The position numbers were made by a program, and so were the translations under genes. Positions 9,374 through 17,045 of a DNA stretch of 39,800 nucleotides are shown piece after piece. Under the pieces are notes generated by a model. That model was not told the DNA's origin. It did no database searches and worked only from the letters and a program-made list of their open reading frames with translations. How positions within the stretch are numbered: position 1 is the stretch's first letter; each line of letters begins with the position of its first letter. Source of the DNA: Phycisphaerae bacterium (GTDB lineage: Bacteria; Planctomycetota; Phycisphaerae; UBA1845; Fen-1342). The stretch lies in NCBI GenBank assembly GCA_022072445.1, contig JAJVHV010000030.1, positions 108,922 to 148,721 on the forward strand, read 5' to 3'.

Positions 9374-9478
9374 ACTGCTTGCCGCGTACGCGATGTCCGC
9401 GCCGCGCCCGTCAGGCGAAGACGATTGCTCGCATTCGTTCGCGGATTTGTTCGACGGGCTCGCGGTCGAAGCGCGCGG

Positions 9479-9512
9479 AACGGGCGTTGCAACTCGCGTC
9501 GCAGCGCCCGTT
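9479..9512 (+). terminator. Candidate hairpin terminator between convergent genes
   Basis: A stem of 12 bp with one mismatch (AACGGGCGTTGC pairing with GCAGCGCCCGTT) and a 10-nt loop lies 106 bp after the stop codon of the giant protein, before the oppositely oriented gene at 9570. It is followed by TTTGG, so the U-tract is short. Likely a terminator or a boundary hairpin for the plus-strand gene. Confidence 0.4.
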
Positions 9513-9569
9513 TGGTGCTATCGCACGTTTGTGCCGGCCGCGAGTGCGTGCCGGCTTACGTGATCAGCG

Positions 9570-10694
9570 TCAGCACGAGCCGCCGCTCAGTGCCGCGACG
9601 AAGCCATCAACGTCGAAGCCGTTGACGCTGCCGTCGCCGTTCACGTCGCCGGCGCACGGCGAGCAGGGCGTTCCGCCGCCGGTCAGCAGATCGACCAGCG
9701 GGTCGATGTCGAAGCCGTTGATCGAGCCGTCGCAATTCGTGTCGCAGGGGATGCAGGCCACGGCCGGCTCGACGGCGACGTCGCCGGTCTCGTACTCGGG
9801 CAGGCCGGTTCCGCCATTGATGCCGCCGATGTTGCCGACGAAGACGCTCGGGCCACCGGGTGTGAATCTCCACAGCTCGGTGCGGAAGGTGGTGTTATTG
9901 AGCGCGCCGTGGTAGCCCTGGTTGGGCGCCAGCGTCGACCAATCGATGGTCGTTCCCTGGCTGAAGTTGGCGTCGAAGCCGATCGCGTGATCGAGCACCG
10001 GCGCGGTGCCGACAATGCGGTATTCGTTGTTGTTCACCAGGTCCATGTCGTACAGCGTGCCCGCCGAGCTGCAGCTCAGACCGACTTCGAGGAAGCCGTT
10101 GCTGCTCGCGTCCAGCGTCTTGACCAGCGTGGCGAAGCCCGTGACAAGGCTGATCTCGTAGATGCGCGTCGGGGCGGACGTGCTGAGGATGCCCAGGCCG
10201 TACATCTTGCCGTCGGCCGGGTTGTAGGCCAGGTCGGTGATGAAATAGCCGCCGCTCAGTCCACCGGCCCCGATGAACGTCGCCTGCCCGTTCAGCTTGT
10301 TGACCGAATAGAGCCCGCCGGCCGTCGTCTGCCGGAACGACCAGAGCTTTCCATCGGGCGTAAAATCGAGGCCGCCCATCAGTGTCCCGGCGACGCCCGA
10401 CCGTCCCAGCTCCGTAACCACCAACGGAGCCAGCGAGTCGAACGTGATCAGCGCGTCGCCCACGCCGCCGCGGTTGACCTCGGCCAGGTTGTCGTACGCG
10501 TAGATCGTCCGGCCGGCGCGCTGGCCGCCGCTCGGCGGAACGATGCTGTCCAGGTTCGTCGTGTCGTGCCGAAAGCCCGCTTCAGCGCAGGTCCCAACAC
10601 TGGGAATCGACGAGACCTCGTCCTTCTGGTCCGCGGCCAGAGCCAGCGGACCGAATGCGATTGTCGTTGCAACTACAAGTGTCCATCGGCGCAT
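9570..10694 (-). CDS. Secreted propeller-like protein with C-terminal dockerin
   Basis: A 374-residue exported protein. Signal peptide MRRWTLVVATTIAFGPLALA, then a repetitive beta-rich region (about 40-310) with motifs such as GGLDFTPDGKLW, ITDLAYNPADGKMYGL and YSVNKLNGQATFIG. This is the style of DUF4394-like or other beta-propeller surface proteins. The last ~60 residues are a dockerin-like pair ([18 protein letters not shown], then GDVNGDGSVNGFDVDGFV) with two CxxC-like cysteine pairs between. The start at 10694 is chosen for AGGAGA upstream and the signal peptide; the open frame extends to 10907 with no support. No catalytic motif was seen; a structural or binding role is likely. Its dockerin closely matches those of the proteins at 4769, 21843 and 36108. 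Confidence 0.82.
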   Translation of the reverse strand: MRRWTLVVATTIAFGPLALAADQKDEVSSIPSVGTCAEAGFRHDTTNLDSIVPPSGGQRAGRTIYAYDNLAEVNRGGVGDALITFDSLAPLVVTELGRSGVAGTLMGGLDFTPDGKLWSFRQTTAGGLYSVNKLNGQATFIGAGGLSGGYFITDLAYNPADGKMYGLGILSTSAPTRIYEISLVTGFATLVKTLDASSNGFLEVGLSCSSAGTLYDMDLVNNNEYRIVGTAPVLDHAIGFDANFSQGTTIDWSTLAPNQGYHGALNNTTFRTELWRFTPGGPSVFVGNIGGINGGTGLPEYETGDVAVEPAVACIPCDTNCDGSINGFDIDPLVDLLTGGGTPCSPCAGDVNGDGSVNGFDVDGFVAALSGGSC

Positions 10695-10817
10695 GCGTTT
10701 CTCCTGTGTGAGAGTGACTCCCCGGAGCGGAGTTTTGAAATGGGGACCGTTCGCGCCCGCCGAGTCGAAGCAGTCTTTCCCGCGAGACCGACTCGCATAT
10801 CTCCACCACCAACGTGG

Positions 10818-10847
10818 GTTGTAGCCGCAACCGCTTACGCCTGTCAA
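10818..10847 (-). promoter_or_regulatory. Candidate sigma-70 promoter for the dockerin gene
   Basis: On the minus strand a perfect -35 (TTGACA, plus coordinates 10842-10847) is followed 18 bp later by TACAAC (10818-10823), four of six matches to the -10 consensus. It lies about 124 nt upstream of the ATG at 10694, leaving a substantial 5' leader. Confidence 0.4.
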
Positions 10848-10925
10848 TGGAATTGTGGTGCGAATCCCGTCGGGTTGCCTGGGAGTGCGTCGCGTCGCGC
10901 CCGCCATCGCCGGCCGAGCCGGGCG

Positions 10926-12197
10926 CTACGCCGGTTCGGGTTGCCGCTCTTCCGCGGCGCGCGTGATCAGCATGCGGTTGATCCGCCGCGGCTCGGCGTC
11001 GACGATGCGGAACCGCAGATTCTCGTGCACGAACTCCTCGCCGGCCATGGGGATGCGCCCGAGGACGGCGAAGACGAACCCCCCCATCGACTCGTAGGCT
11101 GCGTCCTCCGGCAGCTCGATGCCCAGCTCCTGGCTGACCTCCGAAACCGGTACGCGCGCGTCGACTTCAACGGTCTCCGTGCTGATGCGGCGGATCATCT
11201 GCGGCTGAACGGGCTCATACTCGTCGGTGATCTCGCCCACCAGCTCTTCGATGATGTCCTCGATCGTCACCAGTCCGGCCGTGCCGCCGTACTCATCCAG
11301 CACGATCGCGATGTGGACCTTCGACTGCCGCAGCTCGCGGAGCAGGTCGCGCACGTTCTTGGACTCGGGCACGTATGGGACGCTGCGCATGATGCCGCGC
11401 AGATCGAACGGGTCGTCGTCGCGCATCCGCAACAAGTCCTTGGCGTAAACCACTCCCACGATGTGATCCAGCGAGTCGTCATACACCGGAATGCGCGAGT
11501 GGCCGCAGCGCACCACGGCCTGCCGAACTTCTTCAAACGAGCTGGCGACCGGCAAAGCGACGATCCGCGTCCGCGGCGTGACGATCTCGCCCACGGTGGT
11601 TTCGCGCAGCTCGAAGACCGATTCGATCATCTCGGCGTCTTCCTGATCGACGGCGCCGTGAATCTCGCCTTCGGAGACGGCGGTCAGAATCTCCTGCTCG
11701 TGGTGCTCCGGGTCGGCGGCGGCCGCGGCCGGCCGGCCGGACAAGTGCCGCGCCATCGAGTCAAAAAGGGCCGCCATCCGGGCGACCGGCCAGAGCGCGA
11801 TCACCAGCACGCGGAGCACGGGCAGGTGCCGCGCCAGGATCGGCTGGCCGGCGACGTTCGCCGCGGCGTTCGGGATGGCGATCGCGAAGATGAACAGCAG
11901 GGCCACGCAGGCGACGAATTGGACGGCGAACCAGCGCGCTCCGGCGAGCTGGGCCGTTGGCTGGAACGCGAGCTGAATCGTCGCCATCACACCCAGAATC
12001 GCGACGAAGCGCAGTACGCCGGCGACAACGAGGGCGTCGTTCTCGTGCCGGTCGAGCCAGTCGAACCAGAAGCGCTGTTGCTCGTCGGTGAGGCGGTCGG
12101 CCAGGCCGGAGCGCGTGTGGCTCCGCAGTGCGTATCCCACGGTCGAGAAGTAGAGGGTCGCGGCGAGCAGGACCAACGCCAGCAGGATGAACAACAT
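10926..12197 (-). CDS. CorC/HlyC-family membrane protein with CBS pair
   Basis: A 423-residue member of the CNNM/CorC/HlyC (DUF21-CBS) family, proposed to act in divalent cation (Mg/Co) transport or its regulation. The N-terminal ~160 residues contain three to four hydrophobic segments. A tandem CBS pair follows, beginning near VGEIVTPRTRIVALP and including GHSRIPVYDDSLDHIVGVVY and VLDEYGGTAGLVTIEDI. The C-terminal CorC_HlyC domain (~330-415) includes VPVSEVSQELGIELP and a late FRIVD strand. The TPR/DEYGG signatures are well conserved. GGAG lies just upstream of the ATG at 12197. The MnmE-like gene is 98 bp upstream on the same strand, so the two may be co-transcribed. A GC-rich inverted repeat (GCGCCCG/CGGGCGC, 10897-10926) overlaps the stop codon. 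Confidence 0.9.
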   Translation of the reverse strand: MLFILLALVLLAATLYFSTVGYALRSHTRSGLADRLTDEQQRFWFDWLDRHENDALVVAGVLRFVAILGVMATIQLAFQPTAQLAGARWFAVQFVACVALLFIFAIAIPNAAANVAGQPILARHLPVLRVLVIALWPVARMAALFDSMARHLSGRPAAAAADPEHHEQEILTAVSEGEIHGAVDQEDAEMIESVFELRETTVGEIVTPRTRIVALPVASSFEEVRQAVVRCGHSRIPVYDDSLDHIVGVVYAKDLLRMRDDDPFDLRGIMRSVPYVPESKNVRDLLRELRQSKVHIAIVLDEYGGTAGLVTIEDIIEELVGEITDEYEPVQPQMIRRISTETVEVDARVPVSEVSQELGIELPEDAAYESMGGFVFAVLGRIPMAGEEFVHENLRFRIVDAEPRRINRMLITRAAEERQPEPA

Positions 12198-12295
12198 GGT
12201 CTCCAGAAATCCGACGGGGAGCGCGCCGAAGGACGTGCCCGGCGTCCGCGAGTACTATATCGGGCCGCGCGGACTGAGGACAGTTGGAGCTAGTC

Positions 12296-13459
12296 CTATA
12301 ACTCATCGCCGATGCATGTGCCGATGGCGCCTCGACACGCCTCCAGATCGGTCGCGCGATGAGCCGAAAGAAGCGCATCGCGTTGGCGATCCGTAAAGCA
12401 TGAAACCATAGATAGTTGCGATGTCTCCAGGCCGAGCCCGTCTAGGAGCGCCGCCCGGAGTGGCGCAATTCCGTCTCCACTTATCGCCGACACATTCAGT
12501 CCGAAAATGCCCTCGGCTTCCAACGGATTCGTGACGGTGTCGCGCGCCAGATCGGACTTGTTCAGCAGCATGAGCACCATGGAAATGTCGGAGAACCGTC
12601 GTCGAAACGCGATTGCCGGGGCGATGTCCGCCTCCGCCAGACCTACAACGCCCACCACAAGGTCGGCGCCGGCGATCACACGGCGGGTTGCGGAGATTCC
12701 GGCCGACTCCAAGTCATCATCTGTCGATCGCAGGCCCGCCGTGTCGATCCACACGACCGGAAACCCGGTCAATTCGCCGCGGGCTTCGATCCAATCGCGC
12801 GTCGTTCCGGGTCGCTCACTGACCAGGCTCACCTCGCGGTCGGATAGCGCGTTCATCAGCGTGCTCTTGCCCGCGTTCGGCGGCCCGACCAGCGCGATGC
12901 GTATCGGACGTTGAAACCACGCCGCGATCGGCAGTCGGGCGGCGATCTGACCCGCGGCAGCGCGGACGGCGGGCAGGTCGTCGAGTTTGAGCAGGCGCGC
13001 GAGTTCAAGCGGCAGGTCGTGCGCCTGCCGGCGTAACCAGGCGACGCCCGCATCGGTCGTGAACCGGGGCAGCAGCTCGCAGGCTTCGCGCTCGATCGGA
13101 GTGGCGACCGGCCAGAGTTGCGGTGGTGTGTCGCGAGTTTGGAAGCCCGCGGCGGCGGCGAGTTCGAACCAGCGCGAGACGAGTCCGATGCCGCCGTGCA
13201 AGTGAACGCGAATGTCCCAGTTGGGCGTGATGGCGTGAACACTGACGAGTGCATCGTCGAGGGGCGAACCGTCCGCGTCACGAAGCGTCACGCGGCGGAC
13301 TTGGCCGGCGGCCCACTCGGTTGGGCTGCGCGGCACGGCATGGTGCGCGAGGAATGCGCCGACGCCTGGGCCGCACATCCGGACGACGCCGATCGCGGCA
13401 GGGCCGGCGGCGGTGAGACGTTGGATCGTGTCGCATGGAGTGCGAGACATGGCGGTCAT
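12296..13459 (-). CDS. mnmE: MnmE-like GTPase lacking the C-terminal CxGK motif
   Basis: A 387-residue homolog of MnmE/TrmE, the tRNA-modifying GTPase working with MnmG on U34. The N-terminus keeps the family opening (DTIQRLTAAGPAAIGVVRMCGP) in degenerate form and VHLHGG. The Ras-like domain is intact: G1 GPPNAGKST at 192-200, G2 TTRD at 219-222, G3 DTAG at 239-242, G4 NKSD at 300-303. Two parts of canonical MnmE (~450 residues) are missing: the PGEFTxRAFLNGKxDL segment of the folate/tRNA-binding domain, and the last ~50 residues ending in FCIGK with the essential cysteine. The CIGD near the end is not that motif; it lies where the helix before it should be. No continuation was found in other frames. 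Start could be 13459 or 13450; no strong ribosome binding site is seen at either. Confidence 0.78.
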   Translation of the reverse strand: MTAMSRTPCDTIQRLTAAGPAAIGVVRMCGPGVGAFLAHHAVPRSPTEWAAGQVRRVTLRDADGSPLDDALVSVHAITPNWDIRVHLHGGIGLVSRWFELAAAAGFQTRDTPPQLWPVATPIEREACELLPRFTTDAGVAWLRRQAHDLPLELARLLKLDDLPAVRAAAGQIAARLPIAAWFQRPIRIALVGPPNAGKSTLMNALSDREVSLVSERPGTTRDWIEARGELTGFPVVWIDTAGLRSTDDDLESAGISATRRVIAGADLVVGVVGLAEADIAPAIAFRRRFSDISMVLMLLNKSDLARDTVTNPLEAEGIFGLNVSAISGDGIAPLRAALLDGLGLETSQLSMVSCFTDRQRDALLSAHRATDLEACRGAIGTCIGDEL

Positions 13460-13608
13460 GATGGGAGTGTGGGAACAAAGAGACAAGGGAGCAGAGAAAC
13501 AAGGGGTCGAGGGGCCGAGGGTCCCAGGGGCCAAGATGAAGACGGTGAGTTTCACGCACGGGTTCGGAAGGTCGTTACTATCAGCGTAGGGACGAATATC
13601 GGGGCAGA

Positions 13609-13704
13609 GGGACACAGGGACGGAGGGACAGAGGGACACAGGGACGAAGGGACGGAGGGACACAGGGACACAGGGACGAAGGGACGAAGGGACGAAGGGA
13701 CATA
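13609..13704. repeat. Twelve-unit octamer array, GGGACRNA
   Basis: Twelve contiguous 8-bp units fit the pattern GGGAC(A/G)NA: variants GGGACACA, GGGACGAA, GGGACGGA, GGGACAGA and GGGACATA. The plus strand has a regular G-triplet every 8 bases. Degenerate units extend upstream (13589, 13601). The minus-strand translation of the array reads as Ser-Leu-Cys-Pro/Val-Pro repeats in front of the MnmE-like start, which is not considered coding. Confidence 0.92.
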
Positions 13705-13768
13705 GGCGCGCGAAGGGACATTCCGACGAAGGGAACCGAGGCGGCTGCGTGCGTTGTCGGCTGCGAGT

Positions 13769-13786
13769 GCAGCCGAGGGCGGCTGC
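13769..13786. repeat. GCAGCCG-AGGG-CGGCTGC palindrome
   Basis: Perfect 7-bp stem with a 4-nt loop, 22 bp upstream of the amidohydrolase start. It belongs to the dispersed hairpin family also seen at 20690-20779 and 34032-34478. Confidence 0.6.
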
Positions 13787-13808
13787 TCTCCATGATCGGT
13801 GAGAACGT

Positions 13809-14771
13809 ATGGCAGCAATTTCGGAAGCGAATCGACTCGGTCTGGACTACCGCCGGCCGCCCGCGGCGCGCGTCGATGTCCCCATCATCGACGTGCACAC
13901 GCACGTGCAGCTCGTCCAGCACGCACCCAAGTACTTCGAGGCCGCGCGGCTGTACGGCGTGCGGCGGACGCTGAGTATGACGCCGCTCGCGGAGGTGGAC
14001 GACATCCGCCGGGAGTTCGGCGAGCGGATCGAGTTCATAGCGATTCCGAACTGGCGGAAGTTTGAGAAGACGGCGACGTTTGCGCGGCAGTGGATGGACG
14101 ATCTGGAGGCGTTTCGGGCCCGCGGGGCGCGGCTGTGCAAGTTCTGGATGGCGCCGCGGATGCGCGAACGGCTTCGGCTGACGCTCGACGACGCGTGGGT
14201 GCGCGAGGTTGTGCGGCACGCCCACGGGCTTGGATACGACTTCATGGTGCACATCGCCGATCCGACGGTCTGGTGGTCGCGGCAGTATGCCGACACGGCC
14301 GTTTTCGGCACGAAGACGGACCAGTACGCGCAACTGCGGCATCTGCTGACGGATTTCGGCGACCGGCTGGTGATCGGGGCGCACATGGGCGGGTGCGTCG
14401 AGGAGCTGGACTTTCTGTCGGAGCTGCTGGAGCGCCACCCGAATTACGTGATCGACACCAGCGCGACGAAGTGGATCGTGCGGGAAGTGGCGCGGCAACC
14501 CGAGGCGGTGCGCGCGTTCGTGACGCACTATGCCTCGCGCGTCCTCTTCGGCAGCGATCTGGTCGTCGGCGACAAGTACGACTTCGACCACTACGCCAGC
14601 CGCTACTGGGCGCAGCGGATGATGTGGGAGTCGGACTATCGCGGCGAGAGCCCGATCGACGATCCCGACGCCTCGCAGCCGCCGCAACTGGCGGGCGTGG
14701 CGTTACCGGCGGACATTCTGGCGCAGGTCTACCACCACAACGCGGTGCGGCTGCTGGGGATTGACGTGTGA
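13809..14771 (+). CDS. Amidohydrolase-2 family metal-dependent hydrolase
   Basis: A 320-residue TIM-barrel amidohydrolase (amidohydrolase_2, the ACMSD/gamma-resorcylate decarboxylase-like branch). The metal-binding set is complete: His30-x-His32 in IIDVHTHVQ, His148 in DFMVHIADP, His192 in IGAHMGG, and Asp250 in VLFGSDL. The barrel is preceded by ~22 residues and no signal peptide, so the protein is cytoplasmic. Family members hydrolyse or decarboxylate small carbon ring or lactone substrates; the actual substrate is unknown. GGTGAGAACGT upstream of the ATG provides a plausible ribosome binding site. It appears monocistronic; repeat DNA flanks it on both sides (13609-13786 and 14784-14940). 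Confidence 0.88.
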   Translation: MAAISEANRLGLDYRRPPAARVDVPIIDVHTHVQLVQHAPKYFEAARLYGVRRTLSMTPLAEVDDIRREFGERIEFIAIPNWRKFEKTATFARQWMDDLEAFRARGARLCKFWMAPRMRERLRLTLDDAWVREVVRHAHGLGYDFMVHIADPTVWWSRQYADTAVFGTKTDQYAQLRHLLTDFGDRLVIGAHMGGCVEELDFLSELLERHPNYVIDTSATKWIVREVARQPEAVRAFVTHYASRVLFGSDLVVGDKYDFDHYASRYWAQRMMWESDYRGESPIDDPDASQPPQLAGVALPADILAQVYHHNAVRLLGIDV

Positions 14772-14783
14772 CGAGTTGGGGAG

Positions 14784-14940
14784 GTGGGATGCTCTCACCG
14801 TCCGGCGTGAGCATGCATGTTCTTGGGTGGCGTGTTCTCGCCGCCAGGCGTGAACATGCGGGGCGACGGCATGCTTACGCCTGGCGGCGAAAGCGTGCCA
14901 CGGGGCGAAAGCGTGCCACCAGGTGAAAGCGGGTCACCGG
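14784..14940. repeat. Dispersed GCATGC/GGCG repeat cluster
   Basis: The spacer between the amidohydrolase and glycosyltransferase stop codons holds multiple related copies in both orientations: GATGCTCTCACCGTCCGGCG, GTGTTCTCGCCGCCAGGCGT, GGCATGCTTACGCCTGGCGG and two copies of GGCGAAAGCGTGCCAC. The same family occurs at 1606-1690. It is probably a mobile or recombinogenic short repeat with no coding role. Confidence 0.65.
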
Positions 14941-14945
14941 CGAGG

Positions 14946-16118
14946 CTACCTGTACGCAATGACCGACCGGAAGACGCTCAGCGTCTCCGCGGCGCAGCGT
15001 CGCCAGGAGAATTTTCCGGCCTGTGCCAGGGCGGCCGTTCGACCGCGCGTCCGCCAATCGGCGTCGTTGAGGGCGCGTTGCATCGCCGCGCGCCACGCGC
15101 CGACGTTTTGCGGGTCGAGCAGCTCGCCAGCATCGCCGACAACCTCGGGCAGCGAGGCGACGCGTGAGACGATCACCGGCGCGCCGCAGGCCATGGCTTC
15201 CAGCGGAGGCAGGCCGAAACCCTCGTAGAGCGTCGGCCAGACGAATGCGGTGCACGCGGCGTAAAGGGCTGCGAGCTCGTCGTCGCGCATGTACCCGAGC
15301 ATGCGCACGTCGTCGGCAAGATGCCGCTCCGGGAGCCGTCGGCGGAGCTCCTCCTGCTTCCAGCCCCAGGCGCCGACGATGATGAGCGGCGCTGCGCGGC
15401 GCTCGGCGGCGGGAAGACCGGCATAGGCATCCAACAGGCCGATGACATTCTTGCGCGGTTCGAGCGTGCCGACGTACAAGAAGAACGGGCCGCGCAGGTC
15501 GAATCGCGCCCGAGCCGCGGCGACGGCGTCGCCGGGCGGTGGCTGAAAGGCGGCGCGTGGCGCCTGGTATGTGACGACAATCTTGTGCGGCGCGATCCCG
15601 AGACGCGCGACCATTTCGCGCTTGGTGAACTCGGACGCCGCGATGAAGTTCACGGTTTGGCGCGCGCCGGCGTCGAACTCGGCTTCGTACCAGCGGACGC
15701 GGTCGGCGGGGTGCCACTCGGGGTGTGCGATCACCGACAGGTCGTGGATGGTCGTGACGGTGGGCAGGCCGCAACGCATCGGGATGTGATTGGGTTCGTG
15801 ATAGAGCTGGTAACCCCGGGCACAAAGACGGAAGGCGGTGGCGTAGGCTCCCTGCATGATGCGGCGGAGCCACCACGGCTTGCGCGAGCCGCCCACGTCG
15901 CGTGGTTGGCGCGATCCGGGCGTCGGCTCGGGCGGCGCGGCGTGGCGCGTCCGCCAGTCGCGCCGCGCGAGGTAGGTGAAGAAAAACGGGTCGAGACGCG
16001 CCGCGGCGTCGACGTCGGCGGCGTGTGTGAGCAGTTGCGCGACGTAGTGCCCGACGCCGGTCAGCGTCTGACGCAGCGGCCGGTCGTTGAGGATGACGCG
16101 GATGGGTTCGGCGGACAT
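14946..16118 (-). CDS. Glycosyltransferase family 1/4 (GT-B fold)
   Basis: A 390-residue retaining GT-B glycosyltransferase of the GT4 (Glycos_transf_1) type. The N-terminal half has an [12 protein letters not shown] loop (acceptor and nucleotide-binding side) and [16 protein letters not shown], typical of mannosyltransferases of the MtfB/WbdB style. The C-terminal half contains [14 protein letters not shown] (N-terminus of the donor-binding domain) and [20 protein letters not shown], the conserved E-x7-E donor site. Such enzymes usually build surface polysaccharide or LPS from GDP-mannose or similar donors; substrate is inferred only. The start at 16118 lacks a clear Shine-Dalgarno sequence. 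No other polysaccharide gene is adjacent, although lpxB lies 2 kb away on the same strand. Confidence 0.88.
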   Translation of the reverse strand: MSAEPIRVILNDRPLRQTLTGVGHYVAQLLTHAADVDAAARLDPFFFTYLARRDWRTRHAAPPEPTPGSRQPRDVGGSRKPWWLRRIMQGAYATAFRLCARGYQLYHEPNHIPMRCGLPTVTTIHDLSVIAHPEWHPADRVRWYEAEFDAGARQTVNFIAASEFTKREMVARLGIAPHKIVVTYQAPRAAFQPPPGDAVAAARARFDLRGPFFLYVGTLEPRKNVIGLLDAYAGLPAAERRAAPLIIVGAWGWKQEELRRRLPERHLADDVRMLGYMRDDELAALYAACTAFVWPTLYEGFGLPPLEAMACGAPVIVSRVASLPEVVGDAGELLDPQNVGAWRAAMQRALNDADWRTRGRTAALAQAGKFSWRRCAAETLSVFRSVIAYR

Positions 16119-16194
16119 GGTGCGGTTCTACACGGCCGTGGGCGGCGGTGCCACATGCGACGGCGGTAGCGAATGGCGAGTAGCGAGAAGCGGA

Positions 16195-16259
16195 GGGTGG
16201 GGGCAGGCATCCAGCCTGCCCGTTGCGAGCATGGGCGGGCAGGATGCCCGCCCCACCCC
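16195..16259. repeat. Imperfect palindromic element (GGGTGGGG...CCCCACCC)
   Basis: Two arms of about 26 bp (16195-16221 and 16233-16258) are inverted copies of each other with about four mismatches, around a short spacer. Each arm itself contains GCAGGCATCCAGCCTGCC or GGGCAGGATGCCCGCCC, a smaller internal palindrome. It lies between the glycosyltransferase start and the stop of the gene at 16287. Confidence 0.75.
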
Positions 16260-16286
16260 ACGATGCAGCAAACCTGATGAACGACA

Positions 16287-16862
16287 CTAGGGGTTCGAGC
16301 GGACGGGCACGGATGTCGGCCGGGTGGGCTTGCCGTCGCCCGCCGGTCGCGACGCGGCGACGCCGGCTTCGTGGACGATCTGTCCGCAGAGTACGCCGCC
16401 ATAGTCCTTGCCGAACCACGTGCCGCTGTAGAAGCCGCGGTGGATCATGACGCGTGCGGAATAGGACCCGAGCATCGGCAACCAGATTTCGTCGAGCGTG
16501 ATGATCGGCACGTCGTCGGCCCAGACGACGCGGACCGGCACGGGGATGTCGACGTCCTTGTCGGCGAACTGGATGCGGGCGGTGACGGCCCAACGATCCG
16601 CGTCGAGCTTACGGACGGCGGAGATGCTGTACTTCTCGGTGCGCGGCTCGCTGAGTTGAGCGCGGCCGGCGAGCCCCTCGCCGCTGGTCATCTGCCAGAT
16701 GCCGACCAGGGTCGCGCCGCTGAGGGCCTGCTCGAACTCGCGTTCGAGCGCGGCACGGTCGCGCGACGCGGGCCGCGTCGTGGCGGCTTGCGCGGGGTTG
16801 AGTGGCACCGGCACAGCGGGGCTGGCGGCCAGGCTGGCGGCCAGCAGGTAGAGCGAGAGCAT
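16287..16862 (-). CDS. Exported hypothetical protein
   Basis: A 191-residue protein that I do not recognise as a named family. It begins with a signal peptide (MLSLYLLAASLAASPAVPVP). After an Ala/Arg-rich stretch the mature part has GIWQMTSGEGLAGRAQLSEP, a series of beta strands (YSISAVRKLDADRWAVTARI), VVWADDVPIITLDEIWLP, and FYSGTWFGKDYGGVLCGQIV near residues 145-165. The last motif resembles the G-T-W...GG...G-x-I pattern of small planctomycetal secreted proteins. The start at 16862 is supported by GGAG upstream and the signal peptide; the open frame upstream to 16976 is not supported. A periplasmic or surface role is likely; function unknown. Confidence 0.7.
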   Translation of the reverse strand: MLSLYLLAASLAASPAVPVPLNPAQAATTRPASRDRAALEREFEQALSGATLVGIWQMTSGEGLAGRAQLSEPRTEKYSISAVRKLDADRWAVTARIQFADKDVDIPVPVRVVWADDVPIITLDEIWLPMLGSYSARVMIHRGFYSGTWFGKDYGGVLCGQIVHEAGVAASRPAGDGKPTRPTSVPVRSNP

Positions 16863-17045
16863 GGTGTCTCCGGATACGGCGCGACGGTCGTGGGGCGCGC
16901 GCGGAGATGATAGCGGTGCGGAATGGAGAATGCCCGGGTGCGGGCGCGGGGCCGCGCCCAGGCGCGCCGGTGTCATCCTCCGCTTGCTGACGCGCGCGGC
17001 TCTGGCGGGGGTGCGCGCGGGACTGGCTGAGGCGCGGCCCGCCGG

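Larger units (their letters stand above)
13460..13808. other. Divergent intergenic region dominated by GGGAC-rich repeats
   Basis: This 349-bp gap separates the MnmE-like gene (minus) from the amidohydrolase gene (plus). Almost all of it is purine-rich on the plus strand: degenerate GGGA-type runs at 13462-13540, isolated octamers at 13589 and 13601, the regular octamer array at 13609-13704, and a small GCAGCCG hairpin at 13769-13786. No clear promoter was found between these elements. Confidence 0.6.

Noticed and set aside
12296-12340. CIGD at the C-terminus of the MnmE-like protein taken as the CxGK motif
   Set aside because: The lysine is missing and the position aligns with an upstream helix; the following 50 residues of MnmE are absent.
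13560-13720. Minus-strand frame reading SLCPSVPVSLCP, apparently an N-terminal extension of the MnmE-like protein
   Set aside because: It translates the GGGACRNA octamer array; the family begins at DTIQ after 13459, and the extension has no ribosome binding site.
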